64,000 nt of DNA. Source: Bacteroidales bacterium UBA6828 (lineage in GTDB: Bacteria; Bacteroidota; Bacteroidia; Bacteroidales; Paludibacteraceae). The notes below the pieces were generated by a model. That model did not search any database, had not been told where the DNA came from, and saw only the letters and a program-made list of their open reading frames with translations. Shown piece by piece: positions 62,226 to 64,000 of this stretch. The stretch's first letter is position 1. Each line of letters starts with the position of its first letter. The stretch lies in NCBI GenBank assembly GCA_002452095.1, contig DKEG01000037.1, positions 3,389-67,388 of the forward strand, written 5' to 3'. A program made the translations under genes and the position numbers.

Positions 62226-62257
62226 TTTGGTCAGTTCGAATTTTTGTAGTAATTTTG
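62226..62257 (+). promoter_or_regulatory. rRNA promoter P2
   Basis: TTTG (62226-62229), 20 nt, TAATTTTG (62250-62257). ATTTGGTCAGTTCG before it and AGTAATTTTGCACCCG over it are shared with P1 exactly 240 bp upstream. Confidence 0.85.
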
Positions 62258-62414
62258 CACCCGATTTCGCGCTCAACTTTAATGAGCCTACGAAATTCAA
62301 GATGAAACAAGTCTTGTGTTCTTTGAAATTTTGAAGCAATTAGTGTAGTACAAAATATAGAGTATCTTGTATGAAAGTACAGGGAATACTCAGGGAAAAG
62401 AGATGTAAATAATT

Positions 62415-62449
62415 CATTGTGCATTATGCATTGTGAATTGTGCATTGAG
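62415..62449 (+). repeat. Heptamer repeat (CATTGTG family) in the rRNA leader
   Basis: CATTGTG, CATTATG, CATTGTG, AATTGTG, CATTGAG, about 70 bp before the mature 16S start, inside the primary rRNA transcript. Confidence 0.8.
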
Positions 62450-62516
62450 AGTAAGTTCCCGTCAAGTACACAATAAATAGTAGGTGCGTTCTGAACTAAG
62501 GATTAGAAATTATATT

Positions 62517-64000
<1,484 letters not shown>

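Larger units (their letters stand above)
61396..62516. other. 1.1-kb region between rmlA and the 16S gene, no protein gene seen
   Basis: It holds the rmlA promoter and heptamers, a five-unit 11-bp array, a 14-bp inverted repeat, two rRNA promoters 240 bp apart, a 12-bp tandem repeat (ACAAGGTGTATA, three units, 62059-62094) and a last heptamer array. Short frames here lack coding character. Confidence 0.75.

Overview
The window is a stretch of a Bacteroidota chromosome, almost certainly order Bacteroidales. The evidence is: a 16S rRNA gene at the right edge; recurring promoters of the Bacteroidota type (TTTG, about 20 nt, TAnnTTTG); type IX secretion (T9SS) C-terminal sorting domains; a GldG homologue; a hybrid two-component sensor/AraC protein; Bacteroidota families such as DUF4270, DUF4827, DUF4861 and DUF5683; and many TTG/GTG starts with little sign of Shine-Dalgarno sites. 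Base composition is near 50% GC, except for a clearly AT-richer patch at 49.4-51.9 kb.

Layout. 0-2 kb: 3' part of an M16 peptidase. 2-3.5 kb: tRNA nucleotidyltransferase. 3.9-9.4 kb: a 1.8-kaa secreted protein with six ~233-residue repeats and a T9SS tail. 10-12.6 kb: rpsP, a Wzz-like protein and a GT2 glycosyltransferase. 12.6-18.3 kb: Ca2+/Na+ antiporter, YchF, a DUF5672 glycosyltransferase broken at a G9 tract, and YfhO. 18.3-23.3 kb: a tightly overlapped set on the minus strand (GT9, parA, parB, DUF5683, LysM lytic transglycosylase, MerR regulator). 23.6-26.3 kb: kduI-kduD-DUF4861, for unsaturated uronates from pectin-like polymers. 26.3-32 kb: beta-barrel protein, LysM/binding-protein fusion, GldG and a PpiC foldase. 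32-33.9 kb: DHH phosphoesterase and Fic. 34-37 kb: secreted CotH-like protein and acetyl-CoA hydrolase/transferase. 37-43.3 kb: LMW phosphatase, clpX-clpP, DUF4270, glycogen synthase-like protein and panC. 43.5-49.3 kb: truncated Bro-N protein, a secreted Ig-like protein, dacB-birA-small ORF-rmlB. 49.4-51.9 kb: a two-gene AT-rich module plus a candidate structured RNA. 51.9-60.4 kb: lpxB, membrane protein, surE, glmM, two small lipoproteins and a hybrid two-component system. 60.5-64 kb: rmlA, then a rRNA operon with tandem promoters and the 16S gene.

Much of the content serves the envelope: peptidoglycan (lytic transglycosylase, DacB, GlmM), lipid A and heptose (LpxB, GT9), dTDP-sugar synthesis (RmlA, RmlB), polysaccharide length control and glycosylation (Wzz-like, GT2, DUF5672, YfhO), outer-membrane folding (PpiC) and T9SS cargo.

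The strongest non-gene signals are: (1) a G9 tract that puts a glycosyltransferase out of frame by one base and could act as a phase switch; (2) families of very short tandem repeats in intergenic DNA, notably 11-bp units starting ATCC at six sites, and heptamers, one array of which has entered lpxB in frame; (3) a promoter-to-hairpin interval at 51.5-51.8 kb that looks like an uncharacterised small RNA, next to an AT-rich gene pair of unknown function. No CRISPR array, transposase, integrase or tRNA gene was seen.
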